NCBI GenBank assembly: GCA_023250955.1
Contig: JAHEZQ010000010.1
Location: 54,919-118,918, forward strand
Direction of reading: 5' to 3'
Length of the DNA stretch: 64,000 bases
Origin: Melioribacter sp.
GTDB taxonomy: Bacteria > Bacteroidota > Ignavibacteria > Ignavibacteriales > Melioribacteraceae
Shown: in pieces, positions 46,132 to 54,750 of the stretch
Layout of the letters: each line of letters begins with the position of its first letter
How positions within the stretch are numbered: position 1 is the stretch's first letter
Notes under the pieces: generated by a model
Told to the model about the DNA's origin: nothing
Databases searched by the model: none
Seen by the model: only the letters and a program-made list of their open reading frames with translations
Position numbers and translations under genes: made by a program

Positions 46132-46575
46132 ATGAAACCCAGAAAAAACTCACTCGTTTCAAAAGCTGCATTAGTTCTCATATCAGCTTTAATTATTACA
46201 ACAGCAGCATCAGCACAAATTGTAGAGACACAAAATCCGAATGTTAAACCAAATGCAATAGCAAACTTGATCGCAGGCATCAGCTCGGAAAATGACGGTG
46301 TAAGAAAATGCGCAATCTATTTTGCGAGTAAATATGAAATTGATCAAACGGTAGATGCATTGATTAAACAATTGAAAGTGGAACAAATTCCAAGTTTGCG
46401 AATATTAATTTCTCTGGCACTATATAAAATTGGTAACGAAAAAGGGCTTAATGCTATATATGATAATGCTTCATTGGAAAATGATCCGCATGTAAAAAAC
46501 ATGTTCAATGCAATAGTAAAGGAATACTACGTAAATAAAGGCAATATTGTTTCTTCAGTAACTGAAATACAATAG
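46132..46575 (+). CDS. secreted HEAT-repeat-like protein
   Basis: 147 residues with AGGAGG before the start. Signal peptide 1-29 (cleavage near AASAQ). The mature part is a set of short amphipathic helix pairs (NDGVRKCAIYFASKYEIDQTVDALIKQLK, IPSLRILISLALYKIGNEKGLNAIYDNAS), which resembles HEAT-repeat folds. A protein-binding role in the periplasm is the best guess. It directly follows the OmpR-type regulator and could be its target. Confidence 0.75.
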   Translation: MKPRKNSLVSKAALVLISALIITTAASAQIVETQNPNVKPNAIANLIAGISSENDGVRKCAIYFASKYEIDQTVDALIKQLKVEQIPSLRILISLALYKIGNEKGLNAIYDNASLENDPHVKNMFNAIVKEYYVNKGNIVSSVTEIQ

Positions 46576-46663
46576 TGACATTTTATTACAAATTATTACT
46601 TATCAATGACAAATAATTATTGAGCAACTATTAACTTGTACAGAAAAATCTAAGATAAATAAT

Positions 46664-47719
46664 ATGAGATATCATACAATCCTTATACTGGTCATTTATT
46701 TTTTAGTAACTAACGCAACAGTAGATGCTCAAAGTTGGGAGCGACTGCTGAATCTAAAAGGCAAATGGAAATTTTCAATTGGGGATGATCAAAGCCGTTC
46801 GAAGTTTGATTACAATGATAAAGATTGGGAAGAGATTCGAGTTCCATCATCATGGGAAGACGAAGGCTTTTACGGGTACAACGGTTATGCTTGGTACAGA
46901 AAACATTTTACTATTTCGGCATCATTAAAAGGAAGGAACTTTACACTACGATTGGGTAGAATAGATGATGTTGATGAAGTTTATATAAATGGGAATCTGG
47001 TTGGATTTTCCGGTGTATTTCCTCCCGATTATCAAACTGCTTATAGTGCATGGCGAGAATATAATCTCCCGGAAAAATATCTAAACTTTAATAAAGAAAA
47101 TGTAATCTCTGTTCGTGTTTATGATGCAGAATTACAAGGTGGAATTCTTGAAGGAGATATCGGACTGTTCGAAAACGTAAATGCGATGAGATTAGATTAT
47201 GATCTTTCCGGGAACTGGAAATTTAAAACTGGCGATAATTCGAATTGGAAAGACCAGAATTATAACGACAAGAATTGGAATAAAATATTTGTTCCGGGTT
47301 ATTGGGAATCGCAAGGCTATAACGATTATGACGGGTTTGCTTGGTACAGATTAACTCTTACTCCACCGGAATTAATGAAATCGAAAAAATTGGTTCTTGT
47401 TCTTGGAAAGATAGATGACATTGATGAAGTTTACCTTAATGGCAAACTGATCGGTGCAACGGGAAGTATGTACGGAAAAAATATTGAATATAACAATGCA
47501 GATGAATGGGAACAGTTCCGAGGTTATTTTATTCCCGAAGGATTGTTAATTGCAGGTAAAGAAAATGTAATTGCCGTTCGGGTTTATGATGGTTTTAAAG
47601 ACGGTGGAATTTATCAAGGGCCAATTGGTTTGATTGAACAGAGTAAGTATGTAAAATATTGGCGTGAGCATAATCCGCAAAAAAAGAAAAAAGGTTTTTG
47701 GAATTTGTTCTTTGATTAA
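46664..47719 (+). CDS. secreted protein with two GH2-type sugar-binding domains
   Basis: 351 residues, signal peptide 1-23. It is a duplicated jelly-roll of the GH2 sugar-binding kind: LKGKWKFSIGDD ... WEEIRVPSSWE ... GYAWYRKHFTI ... LGRIDDVDEVYINGN ... ENVISVRVYDAELQGG in the first half, and the same series (SGNWKFKTGDN ... WNKIFVPGYWE ... GFAWYRLTL ... LGKIDDIDEVYLNGK ... ENVIAVRVYDGFKDGG) in the second. No catalytic barrel or active-site acids are attached, so it is a binding protein rather than a hydrolase. Confidence 0.8.
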   Translation: MRYHTILILVIYFLVTNATVDAQSWERLLNLKGKWKFSIGDDQSRSKFDYNDKDWEEIRVPSSWEDEGFYGYNGYAWYRKHFTISASLKGRNFTLRLGRIDDVDEVYINGNLVGFSGVFPPDYQTAYSAWREYNLPEKYLNFNKENVISVRVYDAELQGGILEGDIGLFENVNAMRLDYDLSGNWKFKTGDNSNWKDQNYNDKNWNKIFVPGYWESQGYNDYDGFAWYRLTLTPPELMKSKKLVLVLGKIDDIDEVYLNGKLIGATGSMYGKNIEYNNADEWEQFRGYFIPEGLLIAGKENVIAVRVYDGFKDGGIYQGPIGLIEQSKYVKYWREHNPQKKKKGFWNLFFD

Positions 47720-47750
47720 AAAATTTTTTTAATTACTGCAGTGCCGATAC

Positions 47751-47784
47751 AAAAAAAGAGCGATCAATTTGATCGCCCTTTTTT
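47751..47784. terminator. bidirectional intrinsic terminator
   Basis: Seven A, then GCGATCAA / TTGATCGC stem, then six T. The stem is flanked by A on one side and T on the other, so it can end transcription both ways. It separates two converging genes (46664 plus strand, 47790 minus strand). Confidence 0.85.
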
Positions 47785-47789
47785 AAAGT

Positions 47790-50700
47790 CTATCTTTTTT
47801 CGTAAGGCGGGTGTTTCGGAGTTACCGGTGGATTAGTTTCTAATAATTTCATCACTTCTTGAATTCCTCTTTCAAGCTGCGGATCAACACCTTTTGCAAG
47901 CTGTGCCGGATCATCAATCACTTCAACATCAGGATCCACACCGTGTCCTTCTTTAAACCATTTTCCATCAGGGTCATACATTCTAAAAGTGGGAACAGTA
48001 ACTGAACCTCCGTCAATTAAACCTGGTGCACCACTAATGCCGATTAATCCACCCCAAGTTCTCATTCCAACAAGGGGACCTAATTTTGCTTTTCTAAAAT
48101 AATCTGGGAATGCATCACCGCCTGAACCGCTCCATCCGTTTATCAACATAACTTTAGGACCGAAGTTTGCAAACGGTGGCCATTGCCAAGTCATTCCATC
48201 GCGCACTGCCCAGAACGCTAATGGTTTTCTATCAAGTAATTCAATGAAACGATCGGGAATTTGTCCACCATTGTTGAATCGTTCATCAATTATTAAACCA
48301 TCCTTTTTATACTGAGCTGCAAATTGTCGGACTAATTCATTTTGTCCGTCAACACCTGTACTTGGAACGTAAATGTAACCGATCTTTCCGTTCGTGGCTT
48401 CTTCAACACGTTTTCTATTTGATTCAATCCACTCTAAATTTCTTAAACGCGTTTCATCATCAATTGTGTTTACTGTTATTTTCTGTGCACCATCGAAAGT
48501 TGGTTTGCCGTTAACAGTAAGTTCAACAGTTTTATTTGCTAATCCTTCAAATGATGTCCATGGATCTTTGGTAACATCGAGTGCTTCGCCATTGACCGCA
48601 AGAATGTAATCTCCTTCTTTGACTTTTAATCCGGGCATCAGAAGAGGTGAACGCACTTCGGAATCCCACGGAGCGCCATTAATTATTTTTTTTATTTTGA
48701 ACGTACCATTAGAAATTCCCCAATCAATTCCAAGATAACCAACGTTCTTTGTCGGTGCTTCCTCCGTATCGCCGCCGCCGCGGTATGTATGAGATGCATT
48801 TAATTCAGCGATCAGTTCACCGAGAACAAAATTTACGTCCCACCGTGTGATGCAGTTATCAATTAGCTTTCCGTATCGTTCACGCATTTCTTTCCAATCA
48901 ACACCGTGCATGTTGGGATCGTAGAAGAAATCACGCTCGAATCTCCAGACATCATTGAAGATTTGTTTCCACTCTTCTCTTGGATTAATTGTCATTTCAA
49001 GCTGGGCTGTCGGCATCATTTTTTCCATCTTCTGAGATGGCGCGATATCAACGACAGAAAAATTATTTCCTTTTGCTAAAAGGATTTTTTTCCCATCAGC
49101 ACTTACCTGAAAATAATCGGCATCGTCAATAATTGTTTTTTCTTCGCGCGCTTCCAGATCGAAATAAACAACAGGTTTATTCTTATTTGCAGCTCCTGTA
49201 TTTGGAACTCTAAGATAAATTACTTTACCTGAGACTGCGGCAATATTTCCATAATTACCCGGAGCCGCAGGAAGTACAACTAAACGGTTCTCAAAATTTT
49301 CCAGAGTGATTTTTACATCTTTCGGTTTATCCTTAGCTTCATCTTTCTTTGTGTCTTTATCATTTTTCTTATCATCCTTTTTCTCGTCCTTCTTAGCATC
49401 GTCTTTCTTTGGTTCTTCCTTCTTTACCGAAGTTGTATCATTCTTTGGTGCCAGTGGAGAGAGAATGTCATTATTCAATGTAACAGCAGCAATGTTTGTA
49501 GTATTCGGATATATAAATGTATTATCAATATCGCTGTAAGCTGGATTAATAGTTCTGTTTGTTGAGAAGTAAAGATATTTTCCATCAGGATCAAATGCGG
49601 GATTTGAATCGCCATAATAGCCGGAAGTTACTTGATGGGTTTTATCGTCTGCAACATTATATAAAAAGATGGCGCCTTTTTGTGTTTCAAGATCTCGTGA
49701 ATACGCAAGCCATTTACTATCGGAAGACCAGCTTACTGTAAAGCCTTGCAAATTGCCTTGATAGAAATAAAGAGCTTTATCAACATCGTAAGTCTTATCT
49801 TTTTCCATATCATAAATTTTTATTTCCATTGCTTTATCTATAAATGCAAGCATCTTGCTGTTTGGTGACCAGAACAATTGATACCTGTATCCAGCGCCAT
49901 AAGAAGTAAGTTGTTTTTCCTCACCAGGTTTTTCCATATTACGAACTGTTAATTCATATTCTCCTGACTTATCGCTCCAATAAGCAATATACTTCCCATC
50001 GGCGGACCATGCGGGATATCTTTCAGCAACACCCGAACTTTTTGTAAGATTATAAATTGGTCCGTTGACAGCAGGAACTGAAAATAATTCTCCACGTGCT
50101 TCAACGACAGCACGTTTACCATCGGGAGAAAGCCAGCCGCCCTGAATTAGATTAGCGACCTTTTCAGCTTTTGGCATCAATGTTAACTCATCAGATACTA
50201 ATTTGATATTTACTTCTCTGTATTTTTCATCGGCAAGACTCAGTAAATAAATCTTACCTCCGTTTTCAAAAACAATATCAGATGGTCCAAGAGATGGGAA
50301 ATGAATGTCAAAATCTGTGAACTTTGTTATTTGTTTGTTTTCTTTTGTGTTCAGATCATATGACCAAATATTTGCGCGTAAATCTTTTCCGCGATCGGAT
50401 AAGTAATATATTTTATTTCCAGACCACATTGGGAATTCATCGTTTGTAGTGCTATTGGAAATATTTTCAGCAGTATTTTTTTCGAGATCAAAAATCCAAA
50501 TATCGGCATTCCAGCCACCGCGGTAACGTTTCCAAGTTCTGAAAGCTTGGGTTAACGGTGTATATGCAATTTTTTTCCCATCGGGTGATATAGACGCCAT
50601 TTCACCATAAGGTATTTGTAATTTTTCCGGAAGACCTCCATTCATGTTTACTTTATAGAATTGGCTGAATCTTTGTTTGCCGCTGTTCATTGAAGAGATG

Positions 50701-51074
50701 TATAACAAATTTTTTCCGTCTGGGTACCAATCAATTATTCTGTCTGCCATTCCGTGATGAGTAACTCGTGTCGGTACCCCGCCCATAGTTGGAATTACAT
50801 AAACATCAAAGTTGCCGTTGTAAATTCCGTTATATGCAATTTGAGAACCGTCGGGAGAAAATTTTGCAAATAATTCCTGTCCTGCAGGTGAGCTAAGTTT
50901 TAGTGCAGTCCCGCCTTCTTTTGGAACGATCCAAAGATCACCGCCGTATGTAAACACAATATGTGTTTTTGATACATCAGGATTTTGCATCATGCGAGCA
51001 TCTACTTGGGCAAAAAGGATTTGTGAACTTAGTGTAAATAAAAAAACGCAAATTAATGCTAAGATTTTTTTCAT
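47790..51074 (-). CDS. secreted tricorn-like S41 protease with PD40 propeller and PDZ domain
   Basis: 1094 residues, signal peptide 1-22. Residues about 25-520 are two PD40-type propellers (FSPDGSQIAYNG, SISPDGKKIAYTP, WSADGKYIAYWSD and similar). A low-complexity Lys/Asp/Glu linker (about 540-585) follows, then a second mixed part, a PDZ domain (about 765-860, GYLGIDWG ... GDYILAVNGEAL) and the S41 catalytic core. The catalytic Ser is Ser984 in GWSGSGGDAFP, the tricorn/C-terminal-processing-protease position. It is likely an exported peptidase that cuts longer peptides to short ones, in line with DPP-IV and M28 enzymes in the window. Confidence 0.92.
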   Translation of the reverse strand: MKKILALICVFLFTLSSQILFAQVDARMMQNPDVSKTHIVFTYGGDLWIVPKEGGTALKLSSPAGQELFAKFSPDGSQIAYNGIYNGNFDVYVIPTMGGVPTRVTHHGMADRIIDWYPDGKNLLYISSMNSGKQRFSQFYKVNMNGGLPEKLQIPYGEMASISPDGKKIAYTPLTQAFRTWKRYRGGWNADIWIFDLEKNTAENISNSTTNDEFPMWSGNKIYYLSDRGKDLRANIWSYDLNTKENKQITKFTDFDIHFPSLGPSDIVFENGGKIYLLSLADEKYREVNIKLVSDELTLMPKAEKVANLIQGGWLSPDGKRAVVEARGELFSVPAVNGPIYNLTKSSGVAERYPAWSADGKYIAYWSDKSGEYELTVRNMEKPGEEKQLTSYGAGYRYQLFWSPNSKMLAFIDKAMEIKIYDMEKDKTYDVDKALYFYQGNLQGFTVSWSSDSKWLAYSRDLETQKGAIFLYNVADDKTHQVTSGYYGDSNPAFDPDGKYLYFSTNRTINPAYSDIDNTFIYPNTTNIAAVTLNNDILSPLAPKNDTTSVKKEEPKKDDAKKDEKKDDKKNDKDTKKDEAKDKPKDVKITLENFENRLVVLPAAPGNYGNIAAVSGKVIYLRVPNTGAANKNKPVVYFDLEAREEKTIIDDADYFQVSADGKKILLAKGNNFSVVDIAPSQKMEKMMPTAQLEMTINPREEWKQIFNDVWRFERDFFYDPNMHGVDWKEMRERYGKLIDNCITRWDVNFVLGELIAELNASHTYRGGGDTEEAPTKNVGYLGIDWGISNGTFKIKKIINGAPWDSEVRSPLLMPGLKVKEGDYILAVNGEALDVTKDPWTSFEGLANKTVELTVNGKPTFDGAQKITVNTIDDETRLRNLEWIESNRKRVEEATNGKIGYIYVPSTGVDGQNELVRQFAAQYKKDGLIIDERFNNGGQIPDRFIELLDRKPLAFWAVRDGMTWQWPPFANFGPKVMLINGWSGSGGDAFPDYFRKAKLGPLVGMRTWGGLIGISGAPGLIDGGSVTVPTFRMYDPDGKWFKEGHGVDPDVEVIDDPAQLAKGVDPQLERGIQEVMKLLETNPPVTPKHPPYEKR

Positions 51075-51392
51075 AAGTCCTCTAATTTAAATTGAAAAAT
51101 TTGGTGTGTATTTAGACGCGAGAAATTCAAAATTGCCTTTCATTTGAAGAAAATTACAAAGAATTTCATCAAGATTTTTATTAAACGGAGACGGCAGCGT
51201 CCACCTAAGTCCGCTGCTTCGGTCTGTTAGACCTAGTCTCCAACTATAACATAATAATTTAGACTACAAATTAGAAACGTTAAATATTGTTAAAGGCATG
51301 TATTAGAAAGATTAATTAATTAACTTCAACCAATATTTATCGACAAAAGTTAATTAGTTACAATATCTATTAACTAAATGGATTAATACAAC
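51075..51392. other. intergenic region between divergent protease genes
   Basis: 318 bases without an ORF, between the tricorn-like gene (minus) and the M28 peptidase gene (plus). It contains the structured 55-base element listed separately; the rest is AT-rich with promoter-like A/T runs but no clear motif. Confidence 0.7.
51187..51241. repeat. Y-shaped 55-base palindromic element
   Basis: Three nested arms can be drawn: outer stem GGAGAC / GTCTCC, first inner hairpin GCAGCG / CGCTGC around 12 loop bases, second hairpin GGTCT / AGACC around GTT, with TTC between the arms. All stems are perfect. The GC content is far above the neighbours. It is not followed by a T tract and does not read as a tRNA. 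It may be a non-autonomous repeat (REP/MITE-like) or a structured regulatory element. Confidence 0.75.
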
Positions 51393-52979
51393 ATGAAAAT
51401 GCGTGACAGGATTTTTACAGCTATTTTTTTATTTCTTTTAACATCATTAATTGTCCAAGCACAATTAAAAGATAAAACAGGAATCATAAACATAAAGGCG
51501 AATCTTGAAGTATTGGCTTCAGATGAATTTGAAGGAAGAGAAGCAACAACACACGGAGAGAAAATAGCTTCCGTCTTTATTGGATCAGAATTGGAAAAGT
51601 ATGGAGTGAAACCGTACGGGGATAACGGAACATATTTCCAAAATTTTGATCTTCTTTCTTCCGGGTATGAAATAGATTCTAAGATTGCCTTACTCGATAA
51701 TTCAGGTTCTATTTCCGATTTCTTCTTGGGTGATGATTTTATAAGATCAGGACAGGGATATGCAGATTCAATTTTTGCAAAGCAATCAACAGGAATTGTA
51801 TTTGCCGGGTACGGTTTAACTCAGAAGGAATACAATTACGATGACTATGCTAATATTGATGTAAAAGGAAAGACCGTTTTAATTTTAAGCGGTGAACCTC
51901 CTAGAGATAAAGCAACTCCTACGGGTGCGATGCAGATAAATTTATTTAACACCGGCGCCAAAGTAAGACTGGCAAAAGAGAAAGGTGCGGTTGGAATCTT
52001 AATTATTGTTGATGAGCGGTTAAAATCATTCTGGAGTCGTATTAAAGAATTTGGTACGCAACCGTCCATTTCTTTTATATCGAAAGAGCCGCAAGAAATA
52101 ACTAAAAATATTCCTGTTTTTACTGTTGGCGAAAAGTTTGTTGAAAAAATATTGTTGGATGAAAAATATTCTTATGAAAAATTAAATGAATTATTGAAAG
52201 CGAAAGAACCGATACAGTCCTTTGAAATAACAAAGAAACTTAAATATGAAGTAAAACCATTTTCGAAAGTAGTGAGCGCAAGAAATGTTATCGGTTTAAT
52301 TGAAGGCACCGACCCTTTGCTTAAAAATGAATTTGTTGTTATCAGTGCGCACTACGATCATTTAGGTACACGAGGCGGTATTGTTAGTAACGGTGCTGAT
52401 GATGATGGTTCCGGTACTGTCGCAGTTTTGGAATCAATGCGCATGCTTTCAGTTGAAAGAAAAAACAAAAGATCAATTCTTGCCATATTTAATACCGGTG
52501 AAGAGAAAGGTTTGCTTGGTTCTAGATATGCGACTGATAACGGAAGTTTTATGAAAGACGTAGTCGTTGATATAAATATGGATATGGTAGGAAGGGAAAA
52601 TGTTGATTCACTTCACTGTATTGGTTCTTATAAACTAAGTACAGAATTTGGAAATATTGTTAAAGAAGTAAACTCCGAAACGGTTAAGTATAATCTGAAT
52701 TACAAATATGATGATCCTAATGACCCGAACCGTTTTTACTCGCGAAGCGATCATTACAATTTTGCGAGGAAAGGAATTCCGGTAGTATTTTTCTTTGATG
52801 ATATGAGGGTTGATTATCACAAACCAACGGATGATGTTGAAAAAATAAATTTTGAAAAAATATTGAAAACCGCATTGCTGTCTTCAAATATAGCACTGAA
52901 GGTTGCAAACCTTGACCATAAATTGGTAGTTGATAAAAAACCTGAAGAAGAACAAACTCGCCAAAGACGCGCACAATGA
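51393..52979 (+). CDS. secreted M28 family zinc aminopeptidase with PA domain
   Basis: 528 residues; signal peptide 1-24. A protease-associated (PA) domain lies at about 130-290. Zinc and catalytic residues of M28: His320 (ISAHYDH), Asp336/337 (GADDDGSG), Glu370 and Glu371 (NTGEEKG, general base and ligand), Asp397 (NMDMVGR) and His476 (YHKPTD), so the dinuclear site is complete. It removes single residues from peptide N termini in the periplasm. A terminator follows 22 bases after the stop. Confidence 0.93.
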   Translation: MKMRDRIFTAIFLFLLTSLIVQAQLKDKTGIINIKANLEVLASDEFEGREATTHGEKIASVFIGSELEKYGVKPYGDNGTYFQNFDLLSSGYEIDSKIALLDNSGSISDFFLGDDFIRSGQGYADSIFAKQSTGIVFAGYGLTQKEYNYDDYANIDVKGKTVLILSGEPPRDKATPTGAMQINLFNTGAKVRLAKEKGAVGILIIVDERLKSFWSRIKEFGTQPSISFISKEPQEITKNIPVFTVGEKFVEKILLDEKYSYEKLNELLKAKEPIQSFEITKKLKYEVKPFSKVVSARNVIGLIEGTDPLLKNEFVVISAHYDHLGTRGGIVSNGADDDGSGTVAVLESMRMLSVERKNKRSILAIFNTGEEKGLLGSRYATDNGSFMKDVVVDINMDMVGRENVDSLHCIGSYKLSTEFGNIVKEVNSETVKYNLNYKYDDPNDPNRFYSRSDHYNFARKGIPVVFFFDDMRVDYHKPTDDVEKINFEKILKTALLSSNIALKVANLDHKLVVDKKPEEEQTRQRRAQ

Positions 52980-53000
52980 AATTCTATAAAGCTACAAATT

Positions 53001-53026
53001 AAGCCCTCTATTTGAGGGCTTTTTTA
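53001..53026 (+). terminator. rho-independent terminator of the M28 gene
   Basis: AAGCCCTC / GAGGGCTT stem, five-base loop, then TTTTTATTT. Separates the M28 gene from the ars operon. Confidence 0.9.
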
Positions 53027-53074
53027 TTTGTCAAAATATTTTGAGACTTTCCTCTTGAACTTTACGTCTTATCT

Positions 53075-53090
53075 ATCGTATATTTACGAT
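53075..53090. promoter_or_regulatory. likely ArsR operator
   Basis: ATCGTA-TATT-TACGAT is a perfect palindrome with a 4-base centre, 20 bases before the preferred arsR start. It has the size and position of SmtB/ArsR-family operators. It overlaps an upstream in-frame ATG (53089), which supports choosing the later start. Confidence 0.7.
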
Positions 53091-53109
53091 GAACGATAAA
53101 GGAACCATA

Positions 53110-53457
53110 ATGGCAACCGCCAAAACAAACGAATTCGAAAAAGAAGCGATATACATTGCTGATATTGCAAAAGCGCTATCCCATCCTGCGAGAATTCAAA
53201 TACTTAAAATTCTAACCGAGATGGATGTTTGTATGTGTGGAGATATTGTCGAATTATTACCGCTCGCACAATCAACAGTCTCTCAGCATTTAAAAGAATT
53301 AAAACGCGTTGGGTTAATTAAGGGTGATATAGACGGGCCGAAAGTTTGTTACTGTGTAAACCCTGAAAGTTTGAATAAAGCAAAAAAAGAGTTTGAAATT
53401 ATTTTTAATCACTATACATGTAAAGGAGCAAAATCATGCAGAACGAAAAAGAAATAA
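53110..53457 (+). CDS. arsR: ArsR-family arsenite-responsive repressor
   Basis: Start chosen at ATG 53110 (AAAGGA upstream, operator just before it) rather than 53089. 115 residues with a winged HTH (SHPARIQILKILTEM ... QSTVSQHLKELKRVGLI). The metal site looks like the CxC kind: Cys41 and Cys43 in DVCMCGDI, plus a C-terminal CYC and a CKGAKSC tail, which offer extra thiols. Arsenite (or antimonite) binding should release the operon. It overlaps arsM by 22 bases. Confidence 0.93.
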   Translation: MATAKTNEFEKEAIYIADIAKALSHPARIQILKILTEMDVCMCGDIVELLPLAQSTVSQHLKELKRVGLIKGDIDGPKVCYCVNPESLNKAKKEFEIIFNHYTCKGAKSCRTKKK

Positions 53458-54245
53458 AGGAAATGGTAAAAGAGAAGTACGGACAGATTGCAAAACAATC
53501 CACATCATGCTGCGGACCGACTTCCTGTTGCGGTACAACTGACAGCAAAATTGTTGGCTATACTGTAATGCAGGATGAATATGATCATCTTGACGGATAC
53601 GTAGCCGACGCCGATCTCGGTTTGGGTTGTGGTATGCCGACCGAATTTGCCGGAATAAAAAAAGGTGATGTTGTAGTTGATCTTGGCAGCGGAGCGGGTA
53701 ACGATGTTTTTGTTGCACGCGCAATAGTAGGTGATGAAGGCAAAGTAATTGGGATTGATATGACGCAAGAGATGATTGATAAAGCAAACCGAAATAATCA
53801 AAAGTTGGGTTATAAAAATGTTGAATTTCATCTAGGGGAAATAGAAGAGATGCCGCTCGAAAATTCAATTGCCGATGTTGTTGTAAGCAATTGTGTTTTG
53901 AACCTTGTACCAAGTAAGCAAAAAGCTTTTGCTGAAATTTATAGAATACTAAAAAACAACGGGCATTTTTGCGTTTCCGATATAGTAATCAAAGGAGAAT
54001 TGCCCGCCAACTTGAAAAAATCTGCAATGATGTACGCCGGTTGTGTTGCCGGAGCGGTTCAATATGACGAATATTTGAAAATCATTGAGGAGTCCGGCTT
54101 CAAAAATATTGAAGTGAAAAAGACCAAGATAATTGATCTGCCAGATGAAATTCTTAAAGATTATTTGACAGAAACATCACTTAAACAATATCGTGAAAGT
54201 AAGGTTGGTGTTTTTAGTATTACAGTAACTGCAAATAAAAATTAA
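53436..54245 (+). CDS. arsM: arsenite S-adenosylmethionine methyltransferase ArsM
   Basis: 269 residues. SAM motif VVVDLGSGAGND and the As(III)-binding cysteines at the known places: Cys65 (LGLGCGM), Cys153 (VSNCVLN) and Cys203 (YAGCVAG). Two Cys pairs near the N terminus (STSCCGPTSCCG) can take the place of the fourth Cys seen in characterised ArsM. It methylates arsenite to mono- and dimethylated forms. GGAG precedes the start, which lies inside the end of arsR, so the two are co-translated. Confidence 0.95.
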   Translation: MQNEKEIKEMVKEKYGQIAKQSTSCCGPTSCCGTTDSKIVGYTVMQDEYDHLDGYVADADLGLGCGMPTEFAGIKKGDVVVDLGSGAGNDVFVARAIVGDEGKVIGIDMTQEMIDKANRNNQKLGYKNVEFHLGEIEEMPLENSIADVVVSNCVLNLVPSKQKAFAEIYRILKNNGHFCVSDIVIKGELPANLKKSAMMYAGCVAGAVQYDEYLKIIEESGFKNIEVKKTKIIDLPDEILKDYLTETSLKQYRESKVGVFSITVTANKN

Positions 54246-54252
54246 AATAACG

Positions 54253-54302
54253 AAACGCAGATTTTATGATTAATTATCTCAAATCATAATTTATCTGCGT
54301 TT
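54253..54302 (+). terminator. hairpin between arsM and arsC (terminator or attenuator)
   Basis: AAACGCAGAT / ATCTGCGTTT outer stem with inner TATGATT / AATCATA arms, then TATTTAAA. The stem is long and the T tract poor, so it could be a partial terminator or an mRNA-stabilising loop that lowers arsC expression relative to arsM. arsC begins 16 bases later. Confidence 0.55.
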
Positions 54303-54318
54303 TATTTAAAGGACGACT

Positions 54319-54750
54319 GTGAACAAAAGAATTTTAATTTTATGTACAGGCAACTCTTGCCGTAGCCAAATGGCGGAAGGATTTTTAAAATCACTCGATC
54401 CTTCTCTGGAAGTTTTTTCTGCCGGAACAAATCCTGCTCAACACGTAAATTCGAACGCAATCAAAGTGATGAACGAAATTGGAATTTATATCAGCAATGG
54501 TTATCCAAAGAAAGTAGATGAATTTGTAAACCAGTCTTTCGATTATGTGATTACTGTTTGCGACAATGCAAAGGAAACTTGTCCTGTGTTTACAGGAAAC
54601 GTTACGCATAAACTTCACATTGGTTTTGATGATCCTGCAGATGCAATAGGAACAGAAGAAGAAGTACTTCTCGTTTATCGTCGCGTACGTGATGAAATAG
54701 TGGAAGAGTTTACAGCATTCTATCAAAAAATTATTAGAGAACCGAAATGA
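54319..54750 (+). CDS. arsC: thioredoxin-coupled arsenate reductase ArsC
   Basis: 143 residues; start codon is GTG with AAAGGACG before it. Low-molecular-weight phosphatase fold with the P-loop CTGNSCRS (Cys9, Cys14), a second Cys pair in CDNAKETC (Cys81, Cys88) and the acid loop DDPAD. This is the arsenate reductase class using thioredoxin as electron source. The operon provides its own thioredoxin-fold proteins downstream. It overlaps acr3 by four bases (ATGA). Confidence 0.95.
   Translation: MNKRILILCTGNSCRSQMAEGFLKSLDPSLEVFSAGTNPAQHVNSNAIKVMNEIGIYISNGYPKKVDEFVNQSFDYVITVCDNAKETCPVFTGNVTHKLHIGFDDPADAIGTEEEVLLVYRRVRDEIVEEFTAFYQKIIREPK

Noticed and set aside
40330..52979. Type IX secretion C-terminal sorting domain on the large secreted proteins
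   Set aside because: None of the C termini of the big secreted proteins shows the conserved Por-type sorting domain; they may rely on other export or remain periplasmic.
53434..53913. Minus-strand frame of 159 residues opposite arsM
   Set aside because: Gln/His/Leu-rich composition from reverse reading of arsM; arsM is unambiguous.
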